DNA from: DASQYE01 sp036389675
Lineage (GTDB): Bacteria > Acidobacteriota > Blastocatellia > Pyrinomonadales > Pyrinomonadaceae
Assembly: GCA_036389675.1 (NCBI GenBank)
Contig: DASVWI010000035.1
Location: 26,713-90,712, forward strand
Reading direction: 5' to 3'
Length of the DNA: 64,000 nucleotides
Numbering within the stretch: the stretch's first letter is position 1; the number at the start of each line of letters is the position of its first letter. A program made the position numbers and the translations under genes. The notes beneath the pieces were generated by a model, which saw nothing but the letters and a program-made list of their open reading frames with translations, ran no database searches and was not told where the DNA came from. Shown here piece by piece: positions 53,962 through 63,300 of the stretch.

Positions 53962-56900
53962 TTAATTTCCCCCCGAGTCAATCATTTCAGTTCTGGAAGC
54001 GCTCGCAGGGCACGAAGGGTCATACCCGGTCACTTTTAAATTTACTATTAGCACCTCTACGCCTTTAAGGTCTCCCGCCGGAATCAAAATAGAATTGTCA
54101 CCCTGCAAGGGCTTATAAGCGACTTTGGTATCAAACACCGACCCTCCCTGCTGATCTCTCGAAATGGGGTTCCAATTAAACCCGGGTCGCCTGAGAGCTT
54201 TGCCGCCCTCTACAACAGCATTGAACTGATAGTTGCCACCTCTTATCGACACCGCGATACTTACTTTGGGACACTCAACCTCGGGTGAGGTTGATGCCTC
54301 CTTCGCCTGCGAAGGAGGAGGCTTAGGCGGGGGCTCATCCTCCTCCTTAGGTGTAGGTGTTGGCGGTGAGGCTAAAATCGTGGGGGGAGGAAGCTCATCC
54401 CGGAATCCGCCGCCGTTGGCGCTCGCCTGGCATGAGGGGTCATACCCGGTCACTTTCACGGATAGCATTAGAAAATCGCTGGGGTCCCAGGAATCCGCTT
54501 TAATCAATATGGAAGACGTGCCCTGACCCTTTACAGCCACCTTGGTGTCCGTATATGCGCTTCCCTGCTGATATCTCGCAACCGCTGTCCATTTGAATCC
54601 GGGTTGGCTGAGAGCCTTGCCGCCCTTGATCACGGCGGTAAAACGATAGCTGTCACCTTCTAAAGTTTGATTGATAGTTACTTCGGGGCAGTCGGCGGGG
54701 GCTACGTTGGCCGGGGTTACTGTAAACGGGATCGACGTGGTCGAGTCACCTCTCTTTAGCGAAAACTGTGTCTGGCCCGGGGCGGTGCTGGCCGGGATGA
54801 TGACGCGGGCCGTCAGGGTGCAATCATCGGTGGCGGTGACGCTGACCTGTATGGCGCTACCATTCGGAGGCTCAAGCTTGGCGTCCTTCAAGCTATACGA
54901 AGCACAATTGGGACTTGTGATCTGCATGTTGAAGTCGCTTCCCTGCCTCTCGCTGCGCGGATTTACTCCAAAAGCCAACTCGATAAAATCGTCCCCCGGC
55001 CTCAGAGTAAAGCTGAACCTGCCGAGCGTCGTATTGTTCCTCCTGATTTCAAGCGGAATCTCAGGGGACTCGACATTCCGATCTATGCTTATCCTCGTGT
55101 CAAGCTCTGAAGCCGCCGGCACTCCGTCTTCGTTGGCGACGGTCTCAAGAGTGATACCCGTCACCGGAGCAGGCGAAACGAAGAGCGCCGTATCAGTTAA
55201 AGCGAACTTTTGAGGATCGGCGCTCACAACTTTGATGATGTAGTTTGAGCCGGGCGAGCCGCTCGCGGGCGAGGCTATGACCTCGACATCGGGAGCGGAA
55301 GGCGCGGGCGGCGGAGGCAGCTCGGGCCGCTTGGGGAAAAAGATGAAGATGAGCGCGAAGGCCAACGCGGCTTCGACGGCCAGCTTTCCAAGGCTCAGGC
55401 GCAGCCACGGGCCTCTGCCGCTAAAAAAGAGCGGGCGCAATGCGGCGGGCAGAGCGACCGCGAGCCTGCTCGGCTTGTGCCCGGACATGAAAGACAGGAA
55501 GACATAATCACGAAGCGCGCTGTCGCCCGGAGGCGGAGGCGGCGGATTGCTCAGCCTCTTAATTTTGTTTAAGAGATTACGCCAGACTGTGCTGAGCTTC
55601 TTCGCCTCAGTGTCATCGGGCGAGCGCGCTATGGACAGCGAGGCATTAAGAGTTTTGCCGACCCCGCCGCTGAGCAGTTGTTCGAGGGCTTTGCGTATCT
55701 CTTCTTCTTTCTCGGCGGGCAGCGCCGAGATGAGGCTCGACCTCAGCCAGTCAGGCATCAGGCCGTGCCTGAACCATGGCAATCTGACGAGCCGAATCAA
55801 CCTGTCCTCAAAGTCTTCTTTGCCCGTGAGCCTGTATCCGAGCGCCACGGTCAAGTCCCATTCAAGACGCGGGTAGACGGCGCAAGCGCTCAGCCAGTAA
55901 TAATCCTCTATGTCCAGAAACTGCATCAGGCCGATGCGTAGTTCTTCAATCGTGTCCGCAGGAGGCGGCTCGTCTTCGTCAATCCAATCCTGCTCCTCCT
56001 CGCGCAGCAGCTCGGGGAAGGCCGGCAGCATGGCGGCCTCAGCGGCCTTCGGCGCTTTGCCCGTCTGAATGACTCTCACAAGCGCATCCAAGCCGTCTTT
56101 GGTAGTCGGAAGCACGACGAAGCCCGTGGCGAAGAGGGCCGACTCGCGATAGTCCCAGTCCGACTCAAGCTCGGGAGTGAGGACAATCCGGCTGGGCCAA
56201 TCCGAGAACAGGCTTACCCATTGATGCGGGTCGCCCGTCTTGCCGTCGATCAATCCAGAGCCGTCAGAAAAGATCAGAACGTCGTGCCCCGGGTGCAGCG
56301 CCCGCAGCTCATGCAACCCAAGGTAAGACGCCCTCAGCTCTCCCGCCACGAACTTGCGCGTTTCGTCTTTGCGACAGTTGCGCGGGTCGCCTTTGAAGTA
56401 ATACCGGTCGATGTATATGTTGTTCTTCGAGAGCCTGTTTACCAGCTCGTCGTAGAAGCGCGCCTGCTGATCGGAAAAGGTGGCGCGGTCGATCAATATC
56501 AGGTACTCGGATGTGGACTTGAGGGGTCGCTCGATGGGATCGAGCAGCCCGGCCATTCTCGCCGTGGATTCGACCGTCGCCGCGATGTCCAATTCGTAGA
56601 TTTCGGTCTCGCGCTGATGCCTCATCCCCTGCCACATGCGCCGGAAGAAAGCCCCGCGAAACAGCGACCCGGAAACGTCTTCAATCGGCAGGCGGTCGAG
56701 GTCGGGCGTTTTCAGCGCGCATTGCTTTTCCAGTTGCAAACGCCTGTAGAATTTCCAGAACCAGTACCCGGCCAGAAACAGCATCGGCAGCCCGGCCACG
56801 ACCGCACGCACCAGCGTGAAATACCTGTAGAAGAAGCGCTCCCAGAACTTGAGTTTTTGCAGCCGCTCCTGCTCGGTGATGGCCGGGGCCGCCTGCGGCG

Positions 56901-57384
56901 TAAGCGAGACGCGCACCCTGTCGTAAGCTATTTGCACCAACGCCGGATCATCTTTGGGCAGGGTGGGCATGACGGGGGTTTGCGAGCGGTAATGCAGGAC
57001 GATTGACGTGACAATGGCGGCGACGGTGAGCAGCACGCTCGCCGCTATCATCAGGCGAACCTTCTTTGATCTGAGCCGGCTCTTCAGCCTGCCCGGTGGA
57101 GGGTCGTCGATGGCCGGGTCTTTATGAAGCTGCTCGTCTGAGACCGTTTCCTTCGAGCGCAGCCGAAGCCAGTTCCTGTACTCTTGATAGAACTCGTCCT
57201 GCTGCTGCGGCGTGCCGCAGACTATCGGCGCAAGCCAGGTAGCCAGCTCTTCCGAATGACCTTTAAAATTATCCTGCGTGGTCAGAACCGATAGCAGGGT
57301 GTGGACGGCTATGCACTGCTCGACGCCGATTTTATAGCCCTTTGATCGTAAGGAGGCGAAAAAATCAAGCAGTTCATCAAACAT
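53962..57384 (-). CDS. MoxR-partner membrane protein with degenerate vWA-like region and tandem C-terminal domains
   Basis: 1140 residues. The N-terminal LLDFFASLRSKGYKIGVEQ segment is like the start of MoxR-associated vWA proteins. TM segments at ~111-131, ~186-210 and ~681-697 divide it. Between the second and third lies a vWA-like part (EYLILIDRATFSDQQ, DVLIFSDGSGLIDG) whose first MIDAS motif (DxSxS) is not intact. After the third TM the ~440-residue C-terminus is likely outside the membrane: beta-sandwich regions, then two ~100-residue repeats sharing YxF.A.I.GGKAL..PGF.W, TKVA and KVTGYDPSC.AS. It ends the operon that starts with the TIR gene and lies 15 bases after MoxR. Function is probably signal sensing or transduction for the MoxR ATPase; that is inference. 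Confidence 0.78.
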   Translation of the reverse strand: MFDELLDFFASLRSKGYKIGVEQCIAVHTLLSVLTTQDNFKGHSEELATWLAPIVCGTPQQQDEFYQEYRNWLRLRSKETVSDEQLHKDPAIDDPPPGRLKSRLRSKKVRLMIAASVLLTVAAIVTSIVLHYRSQTPVMPTLPKDDPALVQIAYDRVRVSLTPQAAPAITEQERLQKLKFWERFFYRYFTLVRAVVAGLPMLFLAGYWFWKFYRRLQLEKQCALKTPDLDRLPIEDVSGSLFRGAFFRRMWQGMRHQRETEIYELDIAATVESTARMAGLLDPIERPLKSTSEYLILIDRATFSDQQARFYDELVNRLSKNNIYIDRYYFKGDPRNCRKDETRKFVAGELRASYLGLHELRALHPGHDVLIFSDGSGLIDGKTGDPHQWVSLFSDWPSRIVLTPELESDWDYRESALFATGFVVLPTTKDGLDALVRVIQTGKAPKAAEAAMLPAFPELLREEEQDWIDEDEPPPADTIEELRIGLMQFLDIEDYYWLSACAVYPRLEWDLTVALGYRLTGKEDFEDRLIRLVRLPWFRHGLMPDWLRSSLISALPAEKEEEIRKALEQLLSGGVGKTLNASLSIARSPDDTEAKKLSTVWRNLLNKIKRLSNPPPPPPGDSALRDYVFLSFMSGHKPSRLAVALPAALRPLFFSGRGPWLRLSLGKLAVEAALAFALIFIFFPKRPELPPPPAPSAPDVEVIASPASGSPGSNYIIKVVSADPQKFALTDTALFVSPAPVTGITLETVANEDGVPAASELDTRISIDRNVESPEIPLEIRRNNTTLGRFSFTLRPGDDFIELAFGVNPRSERQGSDFNMQITSPNCASYSLKDAKLEPPNGSAIQVSVTATDDCTLTARVIIPASTAPGQTQFSLKRGDSTTSIPFTVTPANVAPADCPEVTINQTLEGDSYRFTAVIKGGKALSQPGFKWTAVARYQQGSAYTDTKVAVKGQGTSSILIKADSWDPSDFLMLSVKVTGYDPSCQASANGGGFRDELPPPTILASPPTPTPKEEDEPPPKPPPSQAKEASTSPEVECPKVSIAVSIRGGNYQFNAVVEGGKALRRPGFNWNPISRDQQGGSVFDTKVAYKPLQGDNSILIPAGDLKGVEVLIVNLKVTGYDPSCPASASRTEMIDSGGN

Positions 57385-57399
57385 AGAAGGGGCACATGA

Positions 57400-58482
57400 C
57401 TAAGCAGGATTTTGTTGTAAATAGTCTTCCAAATAATAGTAGGCGAGCTTCTGGTCGTCAGAGTTTTTGACCAGCGCGCTCAGGGTCAATTCGGCGATAT
57501 TGCTCATCCGGCCCGATGCGTCTTTGACCATCTGGGCGAGTTTATTGTCAACGTCCGCGCCCAGCATCAGCATGGCTGTCAGCCAGCCCAGGAGCTCGGC
57601 GGTGGCGGGCTTTTTAAACAATTGATTTTCTTTTGCCCGAAGGCTGTAGAAGAAATTCAGCGCGTCGTCCAACAGCTCCGTGTTACTGTCGTCGGCGCTC
57701 TTGGCGGCGGCGGCGGGGTCGCCACCTCCCTGCTTTTCATATTCCCTGATACGATTCTTCACTATCGTCGCCATCTGCTTGTCATCGGGAAAAGGAATGT
57801 TGTAGTAGACACACCTGCGTAAAAAAGCGTCCGGTAAATTCTTTTCCGAGTTGCTCGTCAGGATAACGATGGGCCAGAGGCTCGAGTTGGCCTCTATCTT
57901 GTCGTTGCTCAACTCGGGGACTTTGAAGTACATGTTGTCGATCTCGTTGAGGATGTCGTTCGGGAAGTCGCGCGGGGCTTTATCAATCTCGTCAATGAGG
58001 ACGACGGAGCGGCGCGGGCCTGTATGGCCGAAGTCACTATCGAGCCAGCGCTCAACGTCTTTCAGGGGGCGCGTCAGCAGAATCGCCTTGCCGAGAGCGT
58101 TGTAGGTGATGTAAGCCTTATTCTCCTGGCTCATGTTAGCATCCTGTGTGGCGCGGAAGCGGCGAAGCGTATCGTAAGTGTAAAAAAGGTCGCTCGCCTT
58201 GCTCGTCGACTTGGTTTCAAACTTGATCGGTTTGTCATTGCCGAGCTTCTCGTCGCCGAACTGCCATGCAACATTGTAGGCGAGTTGAGTCTTGCCCGTG
58301 CCGGCCTCTCCCGTCAGCAGCAGCGGCTGGCCGATAATCAACGCCACGTTGACAGCGTTCACAAGGCCGGGGTCCGGCTCATACCCTTGCGGCGAATCCT
58401 GATCGAGTCGTCGCGGTCTCCCCAGCTCATTGAGCGCCTCAGGCTTCTTTACGGGTCGAGCCACGTAGTAAGGGAATCCCAT
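57400..58482 (-). CDS. MoxR-family AAA+ ATPase
   Basis: 360 residues. Walker A GEAGTGKT at 58-65, Walker B VVLIDEIDKAPRDFPNDILNEID near 160-180, sensor-1-like ILTSNSEKNLPDAFLRRC with the arginine finger region, then a helical lid. MoxR proteins work as hexameric chaperones with vWA proteins; the next gene encodes such a partner. No signal peptide. It follows the TIR gene by 10 bases and precedes its partner by 15, so the three form one operon. MoxR-vWA pairs with TIR genes are known in bacterial conflict systems (work by Kaur, Iyer and Aravind). Confidence 0.92.
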   Translation of the reverse strand: MGFPYYVARPVKKPEALNELGRPRRLDQDSPQGYEPDPGLVNAVNVALIIGQPLLLTGEAGTGKTQLAYNVAWQFGDEKLGNDKPIKFETKSTSKASDLFYTYDTLRRFRATQDANMSQENKAYITYNALGKAILLTRPLKDVERWLDSDFGHTGPRRSVVLIDEIDKAPRDFPNDILNEIDNMYFKVPELSNDKIEANSSLWPIVILTSNSEKNLPDAFLRRCVYYNIPFPDDKQMATIVKNRIREYEKQGGGDPAAAAKSADDSNTELLDDALNFFYSLRAKENQLFKKPATAELLGWLTAMLMLGADVDNKLAQMVKDASGRMSNIAELTLSALVKNSDDQKLAYYYLEDYLQQNPA

Positions 58483-58492
58483 CCTCTTTAAT

Positions 58493-59896
58493 TTATCCTT
58501 TACAGATATGCTTGCTCACAATCTGCTCAAGTTGCGTTACCAATCTCCTCATAGGGATACCGGGCTGCGGCATCCCGCTGTAAAGCTCCTCTATCTCCTC
58601 ATAGACCGGGCCGTCGAGGTCACAAAAAAACGGGTCGTGCTGCTCGCATAATTTCCTGAAGTGCCGTCCCTCTATCCAGTCGACTACGTCACGCTCGACG
58701 ACCGATGCCAGCTCGGGCAAGACGACGGCTGAGAGATTGCTCAGGGTCTTCCCTTCCAGATTCTGATAGCTCATAAGATTGAGGGGCGTCTCTAAAGACT
58801 TCAGGAACTCCCGGGCCTTCTGCGTATTGTTGATGTGCGCCGGCGAATCCGTCTTGTGAGTTATCAACAGGCAGGAAACCAGCCGATTCCCCGGTATCAG
58901 GTCCGGGAAATCATTCCAGAAGCTGAGGAACTCGTCCGTTTGCTTCATCCCCTGCGAGTCCCACTGATTACTATAGAGGCGTGAATAAACCAGTATACGG
59001 GCCGGGTTCTTGGAAATAATATTGGCGACCTCGTCCAGAGAAGCCGACCTGTTGGTGAAGTTTCCGGCAAGGTTCTTCTGGTATATCGACGGAAAGTAAT
59101 CCTCGGCCTCGGGCAGCACAACGGGGTACTCTTCAAACGCTAAATCAGATTCCAGAAACTTCGGCAGGGAGTCCTTCCTCAATCGTTCTTTGAACTCAGC
59201 CAGACATTCCTCGCTTGTTCCATGTATCACGCAGACCAGAGGCCGACGTGACAGGTCTCTTTTTTCCAGTGCCAACTCGACCTTGGCCTGTTGCGGGTGG
59301 CGATCGCAAAGGTGCAGGACTTCTTTTGAGAAGAGCGGCTTTCTTGGGGGAAGGCTCGTTCTTGACGGGCGACTTTTGATTAGCTCCTGTATGACGTTGC
59401 CGATGGCCTTGGCGATGGCCGTGAAGACGGCATCCTTATTCTTGTGCTGGTCGACGGGCTTGCCGCCTTCCGGCAGAGGGGACAGGCGGGCGAAAGGCGT
59501 GTCGCTCGTCTCGCATTCGCGCAGCAGTATGGGTATGACGCGAGCCTTGCCCGCGTTGTGCCTCTCCATCGCGATCTTCATTTCCCGATCATAGGCGGAT
59601 GAGGAATTGAGAAAATCCACGCTGACGAGGAGGATCAGAATGTCAGCTTCATTCAAATGTTGAGCGATATGTACGTCGCGCTCTAAGCCCGCTTGAAGCA
59701 GTCCCGTGTGCCATTCAACAATTTGATTGGCCCGCCGACGGTTAACCAGAAATTTCCCCAGCGTCTCAAGGAAGTTCTTGTCCTTGCGCGCGTCCGAACA
59801 GATATAGACGACCTTTAAAGAATTTCCATTCATGCCAGGTTTTACGGAATCATTACGCCGCACGGTTGACAGGCGCAAAGAGTAAGTTGACAACAT
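58493..59896 (-). CDS. TIR-domain protein with iSTAND-like C-terminal region
   Basis: 467 residues from ATG 59896, which has an aggaaa site; ATG 59833 is an alternative that removes 21 poorly conserved residues. The TIR domain (~27-160) has VVYICSDARKDKNFLE, EADILILLVSVDFLNSSSAYDREMK, with candidate catalytic E105 in DREMKIA and the ARVIPILLRECE strand. The C-terminal ~300 residues contain RPLVCVIHGTSEECLAEFKERL, which looks like the inactive STAND (iSTAND) region seen in conflict proteins. No P-loop was found. It is the first gene of an operon with MoxR and its vWA-like partner, and the promoter at 59952-59981 is directly upstream. Confidence 0.85.
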   Translation of the reverse strand: MLSTYSLRLSTVRRNDSVKPGMNGNSLKVVYICSDARKDKNFLETLGKFLVNRRRANQIVEWHTGLLQAGLERDVHIAQHLNEADILILLVSVDFLNSSSAYDREMKIAMERHNAGKARVIPILLRECETSDTPFARLSPLPEGGKPVDQHKNKDAVFTAIAKAIGNVIQELIKSRPSRTSLPPRKPLFSKEVLHLCDRHPQQAKVELALEKRDLSRRPLVCVIHGTSEECLAEFKERLRKDSLPKFLESDLAFEEYPVVLPEAEDYFPSIYQKNLAGNFTNRSASLDEVANIISKNPARILVYSRLYSNQWDSQGMKQTDEFLSFWNDFPDLIPGNRLVSCLLITHKTDSPAHINNTQKAREFLKSLETPLNLMSYQNLEGKTLSNLSAVVLPELASVVERDVVDWIEGRHFRKLCEQHDPFFCDLDGPVYEEIEELYSGMPQPGIPMRRLVTQLEQIVSKHICKG

Positions 59897-59951
59897 TTTT
59901 CCTGCAACCTGTCCTCCGACATGGACTGTTGCAGCGAGACTGAGCGTAAAG

Positions 59952-59981
59952 ATTATAGAGAATTTTTTGCGATACTTACAA
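59952..59981 (-). promoter_or_regulatory. Sigma70-type promoter of the TIR-MoxR-vWA-like operon
   Basis: On the minus strand TTGTAA (59981-59976), an 18-base AT-rich spacer and a perfect TATAAT -10 (59957-59952). It ends about 55 bases before the ATG at 59896. This is the clearest promoter in the window. Confidence 0.65.
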
Positions 59982-60313
59982 TTCTCAAACTAATTCACGC
60001 AGGGCAATCAGTTCCTCAGACCTGAAGTTTCCACCGTCAATGGTATCCGATTGAGAGCACCCCCCGGGTCGGAGGCTCAGCGAGGGATGTATCTTTATCC
60101 TTAAACCTTTAACGACAGTCTTCCTATATTCATTGCGCTAAGATATGATTATCATGTACAAACTTGTATCCTGTGGGCCGAGCCTTCCGACATTCGTCCC
60201 ATAGCGCATATCCGGAGTGGTCTTGAGAGCGAGGACGCGGCTCTTTCAGGCATCATTTGGACGCGCAATCTTGAATCGGATAATTCGCGCAAGTTAAGCC
60301 CTCGCTGGAAGCT

Positions 60314-60338
60314 AAGGTTAAGAGTATGTTTTAACCTT
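60314..60338 (+). promoter_or_regulatory. Hairpin in the leader of the multi-GAF kinase
   Basis: A perfect 8-base stem, AAGGTTAA (60314-60321) and TTAACCTT (60331-60338), with a 9-base loop, ends 11 bases before the ATG and abuts the gaagg ribosome site. It could be an operator or a translation-control hairpin. Confidence 0.5.
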
Positions 60339-60349
60339 GAAGGCGCTAT

Positions 60350-63300
60350 ATGCTTTCCCAATCCGTACAGAATGTGTACCGGGAACTGGCTCGTATCGGT
60401 CATGAGATCAACCATGAATTAGAGACGGTCGATGTTCTCTTCCAGAAACTATATTCTCACGTAGCAAACATTCTGGATGTGAATTATTGCTTCATGCTCG
60501 CCGTCTACCAGCCGCAAAGTGACAGTCTGGATTTTCATTTAGTAGAACAGGGACAACCAAGGTTTCTAAGTAATAGCCCGCTGAAGGGGGGCTGTCGCTG
60601 GGTGATGGAGGAGCAGAAGCCGCTCATCATCAACCATCTCAGCGCGGAGCGAGCCGCGCTGCCGACGGAACTTATAGAGATTCCCGGCAGCGACCTGGGC
60701 GATCCCGAATCCGTCGTTTTCCTGCCGCTCGTGCTGCGCGGCGTCTCCCTCGGAGTCCTCTCGATACAAAGCGAGCGCCCGGACGCTTACGGTGCTGAAG
60801 ATATAAACATTCTGGAGATACTGAGCAATCATGTCGCTCTGGCTCTCAGCACCATGCGCTTGTTTCATAGCTTGCTATCGATTAACGAGACGGGCCAGCT
60901 ACTGACACGGCAGTTGGATTCATGGAAAGTCCCACAGAATATTGTCGATCAAATCAGGACGGTCACCAAGGCTGATCTGGTTATTCTTTACCCTTACGAT
61001 CAGGACATCAAAGACTTCCAATTCCCGCGCTGTATCAGCGGGAATCTCAAAGAGGAAAGCTTTCCTGAGCCAAGGTATTCGCGTAATGATGACATCGCAT
61101 CGCTGGTTTTGAAGAAGGGTGAAGCTCTCTTTGTTAAGAATAGCTCGACGCTGTTCTCGGAGCTGGACAGTGGCGATGTCAACGTCCGGAAGGGTAATTT
61201 CGTGGATCGTGAGCACGTCCGCTCAACCGCCGCCGTCCCATTGCTGGTGCGGGACGAGCCGGTGGGCATACTATTCATCAACTTCCGGCAACCGCAGCGT
61301 TTCGATGACCCTCAAAAGCAGTTGATTCAGGCATTGGCCCATCACGCGGCGATTGCGATTAAGAACATACGCGAATCCGGCGAGCAGGCCAGAAGCTACA
61401 TACGCCGTCTGGAGTTGTTTCAGGAGATTGAGAACGAGATAGGGAAAACCCTCGACCTGAAAACAATTCTCGGCACGATCCTTCAATTAGCGACCCGGCT
61501 GATCAAAGCCGACGACGCTTCCATCCTTTTATACAATCCGCGCACCAAGTCGCTCGAAGCGAGGGCCGCCGTCGGGCGTAATAAAGAGTTGCGCGAAGGA
61601 CAGGTAATACGAACCGATGCGACGAAGCGTATCACCCTCGCCGCCTTTCGGGAAAAGAGACCTATCCGTGTCGATAATGTACGAACCGACCCGCAATGGT
61701 GCGACATCTACTACGAGATCGCCGGTGACATTATCTCCGAGTTGGACATGCCCATGATGGATCAGGGGGAAGTGGTCGGCGTCATCAATATGGAGAGCAC
61801 CGTTCCAGCCGCCTTCGACCAGATGGACGTGCAGCTCCTTAACGCTCTGGCTATTCGTGCGGTGCTGGCAATAAAAAACGCTCAGACCTACGAGCGTCAG
61901 AAACGTATCACTAAAGAGTTGGAGGCCATGTTCGTCGTTAGCGAACAGATTATCAATCAACTCGACCCAAAAGACATTTGCCAGTCCATCTTGGAAAAGG
62001 CGCTGGAAATCTGTGATGCTATCGCCGGTAATGTGCTGCTCTATGACCCACAGCAGGGAGACCTGGGGATAGTCGCGGAGCGGGGCGTGGATGAGGACAA
62101 AAAAAGTCATCGTCAGCGTCTGGGCGAGGGGGTTGTCGGACGCGTCGCCCGCGACAAAAAACTCCTCAACGTGCCGGATGTGCTGAAAGACGGGTGGACT
62201 GAAAATTATATCCGTTTAATTGCGGAAGCCAGATCAGAGCTGGCCGTCCCCATTCTGGAAAACGACAAACTGTGGGGCGTAATTAACATTGAGAGTCCGA
62301 ACACAGACCATTTCGGTCAGGCCGATGAGCAATTGTTGTCGGCGCTCGCTGACATGGCCGTTATCGCCTTGCAGAACGCCGAACGCTTCCGCAAAATGAC
62401 CGCCAAGGAGGCTCAACTCATCGCCCTGCGTGAAGTTGATCAGCGAATCATCAGCCAGTTGGACAACCCCGATCAGGTGATGAGAACCATCCTCGAAGGG
62501 GCTTTAATCTTAAATAAAGCAGAAAAGGGTTACTTATATCTGTGCGAGCAGGGCACGGTGAAAACCATCTATATCGCGCAGGCAAACGGAAATGGCGACT
62601 TGATATCGATCCACAAGGAGGATGCCGCGCCGGGCGAGCGGTTAAGCGGTATCGTAGCCAACGTCGCCGAAACACGTCATCTTCATCGGTCAAGCCGAGA
62701 CGCGCAAAACAGCAGTTTGTATGATAGTGACCCGGATTCACACAGTATCGTCGCCGTCCCGCTGACCGTCAACGTCGGAGAGCCCGGAGATGAGTTAATT
62801 GGCGTCTTAAGCTTACAGAGTCCACGCCCAAATGCCTTCGATATAGACACCGAAGAAGTGCTGAAGATGTTCGCCACACAGGCGGTGATAGCAATCCGAA
62901 GCGCACGCGACTACGACCGCGCCGAGAGAGCGGCGGTGCGTTTCTCTCAACTCTACGACACGGCCTGGGAGTTGGCCCACATCACAGACCTCAAACAACT
63001 GGATCAGGCCTACGACATCGTCATGCAGCGCGCCGACGCCCGCCAGCAGAGTCAGGTCATCATCACCCGCTTCCATCAGGATGCTCAGGAGCTGGAACTG
63101 GTGCGCTCCCTTAGGGTCGAAGGACAACTCCTCTTCAGCTCGATGAGGATCGATCAGGGAGTCAACGGTCAGGTGGCGCGAACCCGAGAGATAGTCGTCA
63201 TCCATGACACTAACGACAACACGGATGTCGTTCCGTTGAAGCCGTCGGAGACGCCGATCAACTCGGTGGTGGTCGTGCCTCTGGAATTTGAAGAGAACTA

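Larger units (their letters stand above)
59897..60349. other. Divergent intergenic region between the TIR operon and the GAF kinase
   Basis: 453 bases without a gene. It holds the promoter of the TIR operon (59952-59981), a possible promoter for the kinase (TTGGAC at 60257-60262, 16-base spacer, GATAAT at 60279-60284), an 11-base palindrome ATGATTATCAT at 60145-60155 and the leader hairpin at 60314-60338. Confidence 0.6.

Noticed and set aside
57400..58482. MoxR ATPase as the missing T6SS ClpV
   Set aside because: Single AAA+ domain with MoxR signatures and operon link to a vWA-like partner; ClpV is a double-AAA+ protein of ~850-900 residues.
60145..60155. ATGATTATCAT palindrome as a Fur box
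   Set aside because: Only the central 11 bases agree with the Fur consensus; the flanking bases do not.
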